A stretch of DNA of 54,212 bases, taken from positions 1 through 54,212 of the forward strand of contig CAZMRW010000019.1 in assembly GCA_964568805.1 (NCBI GenBank). The letters run 5' to 3'. The translations under genes and the position numbers were made by a program. The notes beneath the pieces were generated by a model. That model had not been told where the DNA came from and made no database searches. It saw nothing but the letters and a program-made list of their open reading frames with translations. Positions 51,044 through 54,212 of this stretch are shown piece after piece (position 1 is the first letter of the stretch; every line of letters starts with the position of its first letter). Origin of the DNA: CAZMRW01 sp964568805 (GTDB lineage: Bacteria > Pseudomonadota > Gammaproteobacteria > Methylococcales > Methylomonadaceae).

Positions 51044-51430
51044 ATGCAACTAAAACATCTAGTTCCCTTCTTATTATTCGCTTTATTTGTAAATGGAGCG
51101 GCAAGAGCCAACGTTACCGATGAAGATTTCGTAGCCCGAAAGACACAAAACTTAATCAACCTCTGTACGGCACCACCGCAAGATCCCCATTATCGTGAAG
51201 CCATCCATTTTTGCCATGGTTATCTGGTCGGAGCCTATCATTATCATCAAGCTCAGACGGCAGATAAAGCTGAACTGAAGATGTTCTGTGCTCCGGAGCC
51301 TAAACCCTCGCGCAATGAGACAATCGCCATGTTTATTTCATGGGCACAGAAACACCCCGAATACATGAACGAAATGCCGGTCGAAACGGAATTCAGATTT
51401 TTAGCCGAAAAATTTCCATGTAATAAATAA
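51044..51430 (+). CDS. Exported Rap1a/Tai-like domain protein (128 aa)
   Basis: A signal peptide (MQLKHLVPFLLFALFVNGAARA) precedes a small helical domain. Its Cys pattern LINLCTAPP..., AIHFCHGYLVGAYHYHQ, KMFCAPEP and EKFPC, with MFISWAQKHPEYMNEMPVE, resembles Rap1a/Tai immunity-type domains (which in other bacteria neutralise type VI effectors). No effector gene is nearby, so an immunity role is not supported by context. The ATG at 51044 with GAGGA upstream is preferred to an in-frame start at 50936, which would place a charged stretch before the signal peptide. It is 17 bp from the next gene. Confidence 0.8.
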   Translation: MQLKHLVPFLLFALFVNGAARANVTDEDFVARKTQNLINLCTAPPQDPHYREAIHFCHGYLVGAYHYHQAQTADKAELKMFCAPEPKPSRNETIAMFISWAQKHPEYMNEMPVETEFRFLAEKFPCNK

Positions 51431-51447
51431 ACGAAAGAGGATACAAC

Positions 51448-51717
51448 ATGAAAAAGCTTTCGATTTTAGTCATCGCCTTCTTGGCCACTATTAATTTGTC
51501 AGGTTGCGCCGGCATGACGGATACACAGCAGCGCACAGTAACCGGAGGTATGGGTGGCGCGGCGGGAGGAGCGTTAATCGGTGCGATTGCAGGCAATGCC
51601 GGCATGGGGGCTGCCATCGGAGCAGGTGTCGGCGTCGTGGGCGGGTATTTGTATGGCAAACACAAAGAATCCGAACAGAGGGCTTACGAACAAGGGCGAA
51701 GTGACGCTCAACGATAA
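51448..51717 (+). CDS. Glycine-zipper lipoprotein (89 aa)
   Basis: The lipobox is NLSGC (Cys ~20). A glycine-zipper stretch GGMGGAAGGALIGAIAGNAG continues with AIGAGVGVVGGYLYG, then a charged tail (KHKESEQRAYEQGRSDAQR). This is the standard layout of small YmgG/SlyB-like glycine-zipper outer-membrane lipoproteins. GAAAGAGGA lies upstream of ATG. It is probably co-transcribed with the preceding gene. Confidence 0.87.
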   Translation: MKKLSILVIAFLATINLSGCAGMTDTQQRTVTGGMGGAAGGALIGAIAGNAGMGAAIGAGVGVVGGYLYGKHKESEQRAYEQGRSDAQR

Positions 51718-51763
51718 CCTTGTTAAACCCAAGTGGGTCGGTGCGACCCGGATTTTTCTCATC

Positions 51764-51798
51764 CATAGTGTCCACCTGAAAGTAAAGTGGACACTATG
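51764..51798. terminator. Perfect 12-bp hairpin after the glycine-zipper gene
   Basis: CATAGTGTCCAC (51764-51775) and GTGGACACTATG (51787-51798) with an 11-nt loop. No T-run follows, so it may be a Rho-type or weak terminator. It could instead be a remnant end of an insertion sequence, since TGTCCACCTGAAAGT resembles IS termini. Confidence 0.5.
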
Positions 51799-51872
51799 CT
51801 GAACGCCTTGATGACCGGCTCAAAAACGAGTTTACCGGTCGCATAGGGAATCTCAGCGTCAGAAACGCCGAT

Positions 51873-52169
51873 TCAGTCGTTTATTTTGATGTCCCGTGCG
51901 GATTGGCGGGCTTTTTGTTTGGTTTTCCGTTTTGCTTGCCGACATTCCGGCCCACTCCCGCCGGCACCGCGGCATTGCTCCTTGATATCCCTGGCAACTT
52001 CTCGACCTTCCTGCCTTGTGTCCTGCGCTCCCTGCCTATCATCCCGGCGATCATCGCGCCGTTCCATGCCTGCCGTTTCGGAGTAAGCCGGCGCCGGCCA
52101 GATCAGTGAACCGGCTGAAGTAAAAACCAAGGCTAAGGCGCCGATCTGAAAACAAGTCTTACGATTCAT
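51873..52169 (-). CDS. Small secreted highly charged protein (98 aa), paralogue of 41485-41781
   Basis: Same layout as its paralogue: signal peptide (MNRKTCFQIGALALVFTSAG), then GMERRDDRRDDRQGAQDTRQ, KEQCRGAGGSGPECRQ (both Cys kept) and ARQSARDIKIND. The start at 52169 makes it exactly as long as the paralogue and places AGAGAG just upstream; an in-frame extension to 52235 is unlikely. The mature part is made almost only of charged and small residues. No palindromic box is visible upstream, unlike the other copy. Confidence 0.8.
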   Translation of the reverse strand: MNRKTCFQIGALALVFTSAGSLIWPAPAYSETAGMERRDDRRDDRQGAQDTRQEGREVARDIKEQCRGAGGSGPECRQAKRKTKQKARQSARDIKIND

Positions 52170-52356
52170 ACTCTCTCTCCTGTATTTGATCCGCAGTGTG
52201 CGGAAACGTTGATGGATCATTTGTTCAAAGGGCATATAGGGCCACCTCGTTTATTTAAAGCCCAGTTTTTGTATTTTTAATGACGATGATTGAGATCAAT
52301 ATTCCAGCCATCCCAAGACACTGGCCGACAAGACCCATTATTTCGAATACTGTCCG

Positions 52357-53838
52357 CTATTCTTTCCATGTCACTTCAAATACCGCATAGCCCCATTTCG
52401 GCATGTCGAGATAAAAACCGGGCGAAACCAGGCTATCGCCACTGCGCTCATAACGTTCGGAGCCCAGTAAATTGTTAAGCCCGACCATGCAACCGCCTGC
52501 ATTTGGCAAGGGTAAAAGGATATAACACTGGCTTTGATTTGGCGCATAATTCACCGCAACAAGTATTTGTTCTCCATTCTGTCCCAGCCAGAAAAAAGCA
52601 ACCATGCAATCCGATGTCCAATTGCCCCCCCATGCCGGTTTGCACTCCAGCAACTGCCAAACGCCATTACGGAACACATCCCTCCGCAAAGCATCGAGGA
52701 GACGACGGTAAAACGCCTGCAATCCCGGATCGGTGGGTTGTTCGGGCCCTCGACAGAGGTGGACGGAAATTTTCTTCGGCCATCCTTGCAATTGCCCCTG
52801 ATGAAAGAAACGCAAGCCGGGGCAAAAATAGGTCAGGACAGCGGCAGTTTCATGGACGTGGGCAGGGAAGGTCGCTGCGGCACGGGGTTCATCGTGATTC
52901 TCTAAAAAACGGGCGGATTTCTTCTGATATTCCAGGTTTGCCCAGAAATGTTCCCGCACAGGACGAGCCTGTTGCTCTCGCAAGCGGTCGTACAAGCGTT
53001 TGTCGTAAGTGTAATCGAAGCCTTGCTGCTGCAGTGTCCATTCCAGATCCCAGTAAACCTCCGCCATGAACACAAAGTCGGGATGTTCTTCCCGCACCTT
53101 CCGGGTGGCCATCGGCCAAAACGGTTCGATGGCGATGCCCCAGGTGCGTTGAAAGATGTCCGGTAACACCAGCATCGCCATGTCGCAGCGCACGCCGTCG
53201 CAGCGCTGAGCAATCTTTAACAATCCCTCTATCTGGGCAGACTGCAAGTCCGGGTTACCGTAATTGAGCTGAAAGGTATCCGGCCAGCCGTCAAAATAAG
53301 GGTCGCGGCCGTAAGCCAGAATAGCCGGTCCTTGGGGTAAATCCAGTTTGATGTAGTTTTGCGGCTGTCCGGCGAGTTGCTCCTCCGTGCCAAAAACATA
53401 ATACTCCGGGTGCGCCTGCATCCAGGGATGGTCGGGAGCGGTATGGTTAGGTACAAAATCCAGCATCAATTTAAGTCCCCGTTGATGCAGGCGATCGCGC
53501 AGGCGTAGTAACGTTTCAGGCTCACCCAAATGGGTGTTGAGGGTATAGGAGGTTATCGCAAAACCGGAGCCGCAGATATCGTCCTCCTGCAAATCCGGTA
53601 ATAGTTCTCGATATTCGGCGAACCATTGCGGATTGGAACGGGAGATCTTGCGTCCTGCGTCTCCGGTTTGCCACATGCTAAGGAAGTAAATCCAGTCGAA
53701 TCCCAAATTCGCCAGTTCATCCAGTTCGGCATCGGGAATGTCATCCAGCGTTGCCGGGCGACCGAATTGACATGACAGCCGATTGAGCCAGACACGAGTA
53801 TTGATTTGGTAAAGGGAAGGATAGTGAACATTATTCAT
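52357..53838 (-). CDS. GH13 alpha-amylase-family glycosidase
   Basis: A retaining glycoside hydrolase or transglycosidase of family 13. The four barrel regions are present: LMLDFVPNHTAPDHPW (region I), DGVRCDMAMLVLP (nucleophile Asp), FVFMAEVYWDLEW (acid/base Glu) and RFLENHDEPRAAATF (NHD, third carboxylate). There is no signal peptide, so it is cytoplasmic. Subfamily and substrate (maltodextrin, sucrose, trehalose-like) are not clear from sequence. The ATG at 53838 has GGTGGAAATC upstream; a longer frame to 53877 is less likely. It stands alone, away from the glycogen cluster. A broken copy of its middle part lies at 3165-3412. Confidence 0.92.
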   Translation of the reverse strand: MNNVHYPSLYQINTRVWLNRLSCQFGRPATLDDIPDAELDELANLGFDWIYFLSMWQTGDAGRKISRSNPQWFAEYRELLPDLQEDDICGSGFAITSYTLNTHLGEPETLLRLRDRLHQRGLKLMLDFVPNHTAPDHPWMQAHPEYYVFGTEEQLAGQPQNYIKLDLPQGPAILAYGRDPYFDGWPDTFQLNYGNPDLQSAQIEGLLKIAQRCDGVRCDMAMLVLPDIFQRTWGIAIEPFWPMATRKVREEHPDFVFMAEVYWDLEWTLQQQGFDYTYDKRLYDRLREQQARPVREHFWANLEYQKKSARFLENHDEPRAAATFPAHVHETAAVLTYFCPGLRFFHQGQLQGWPKKISVHLCRGPEQPTDPGLQAFYRRLLDALRRDVFRNGVWQLLECKPAWGGNWTSDCMVAFFWLGQNGEQILVAVNYAPNQSQCYILLPLPNAGGCMVGLNNLLGSERYERSGDSLVSPGFYLDMPKWGYAVFEVTWKE

Positions 53839-53996
53839 GATTTCCACCCAATGAGATTGGTAAAATTTTAGCGGCACAGAATACTGATTTTTGGAGACGG
53901 AAGCCAGTCATAAACAGTCCCAGCCTCCACCCGCCAAATCCCATCGTCACTTGCCAACCGTCTTCTTTATCACCGCCATCTCGGTATCCGCACCGG

Positions 53997-54155
53997 TCAA
54001 TCTCCATTCATTCCAGGATCGGCCCAACCTTGGTCAATCTCACGGTGTGACAGGTAATACAGAGGAATGCTCAAAAAGAATAGACTGCTAAGATGCACAC
54101 TTAGGAACGAAACGGCGATGGCTAGCAAACTGATCATGACAGGACTAACAAACAT
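53997..54155 (-). CDS. Possible 52-aa membrane peptide
   Basis: The minus frame starts at ATG 54155 and reads MFVSPVMISLLAIAVSFLSV..., a single hydrophobic stretch, then a short charged tail ending DPGMNGD. A GGCGG sits directly before the ATG, too close for a good ribosome-binding site. It could be a small membrane protein or chance. The last ~40 bp of the window (TAGGAGCCTGTCCGAGAATA) look like an IS end and may begin a mobile element that runs out of the window. Confidence 0.35.
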   Translation of the reverse strand: MFVSPVMISLLAIAVSFLSVHLSSLFFLSIPLYYLSHREIDQGWADPGMNGD

Positions 54156-54212
54156 CCGCCTAGGAGCCTGTCCGAGAATAGCCTAGCCACCACACTATTT
54201 CTGCTGATTATT

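Noticed and set aside
51044..51430. Type VI immunity gene because of the Rap1a/Tai-like fold
   Set aside because: No effector or secretion gene is nearby; the fold is also common in proteins with no such role.

Overview
The window looks like chromosome of a gammaproteobacterium, most likely a methanotroph of the order Methylococcales. That placement is inference: it rests on the gene mix (phosphoketolase with acetate kinase and glycogen breakdown, a bacterial V-type ATPase, DUF3300/DUF2950/DUF3313 envelope proteins) and on the style of the dispersed repeats. No pmo, mxa or rRNA gene is present to confirm it. No tRNA, rRNA or CRISPR array was seen.

Layout. 1-5.8 kb: two small membrane proteins, a secreted sulfatase, a relic of a GH13 alpha-amylase gene, a 396-aa membrane protein and a two-helix K+ channel. 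5.8-15.5 kb (minus strand): a LOG-family gene without a start codon, then ackA, glgX, a histidine phosphatase, glgP and xfp, which together read as a glycogen-to-acetate, ATP-yielding module. 15.7-21.7 kb (minus): a three-gene RND efflux operon. 22.3-23.8 kb: an intact IS4-family element with 11-bp target duplications, inserted in the 5' end of a Na+/H+ antiporter-like gene. 23.9-28.1 kb (minus): C39-like peptidase fusion, DUF2950 and DUF3300 genes. 28.8-38.9 kb (plus): a seven-gene V-type ATPase operon in permuted order B-D-I-K-E-DUF2764-A, followed by PPK2, a DUF47 PhoU-like protein and a PiT phosphate transporter. 38.9-42.3 kb: relics, REP-type repeats, a secreted protein, a second 396-aa-type membrane protein and a small charged secreted protein. 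42.4-47.3 kb: a lipase-like lipoprotein, beta-carbonic anhydrase, DUF2252 and SYLF genes. 47.5-54.2 kb: a MITE, DUF3313 lipoprotein, an OmpA-family porin, small envelope proteins and an intact GH13 amylase-family gene.

The most interesting signal is regulatory. A 16-bp palindrome close to TTGGACTWWAGTCCAA lies at a fixed distance (24 nt, once 23) from a -10-like hexamer (TATAGT or TAGAAT, usually preceded by GGAA) in five places. It points at the RND operon, the DUF3300 operon, the V-ATPase operon, the DUF3313 gene and the OmpA gene. A sixth, weaker copy precedes the sulfatase and a seventh lies near a small secreted protein gene. The core GGACTWWAGTCC matches the core of the mycobacterial DosR/DevR box, so a DosR-like response regulator controlling an energy, phosphate and envelope stress regulon is a testable hypothesis.

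The second theme is local duplication and decay. The DUF3300 gene has captured the ribosome-binding site, start codon and first ~33 codons of the neighbouring V-ATPase B gene as a 137-bp inverted duplication. A GH13 relic, a lipase C-terminal relic and a chimeric DUF47/PiT relic all have intact relatives within the window. Two further paralogous pairs (396-aa membrane proteins, 98-aa secreted proteins) are also present.
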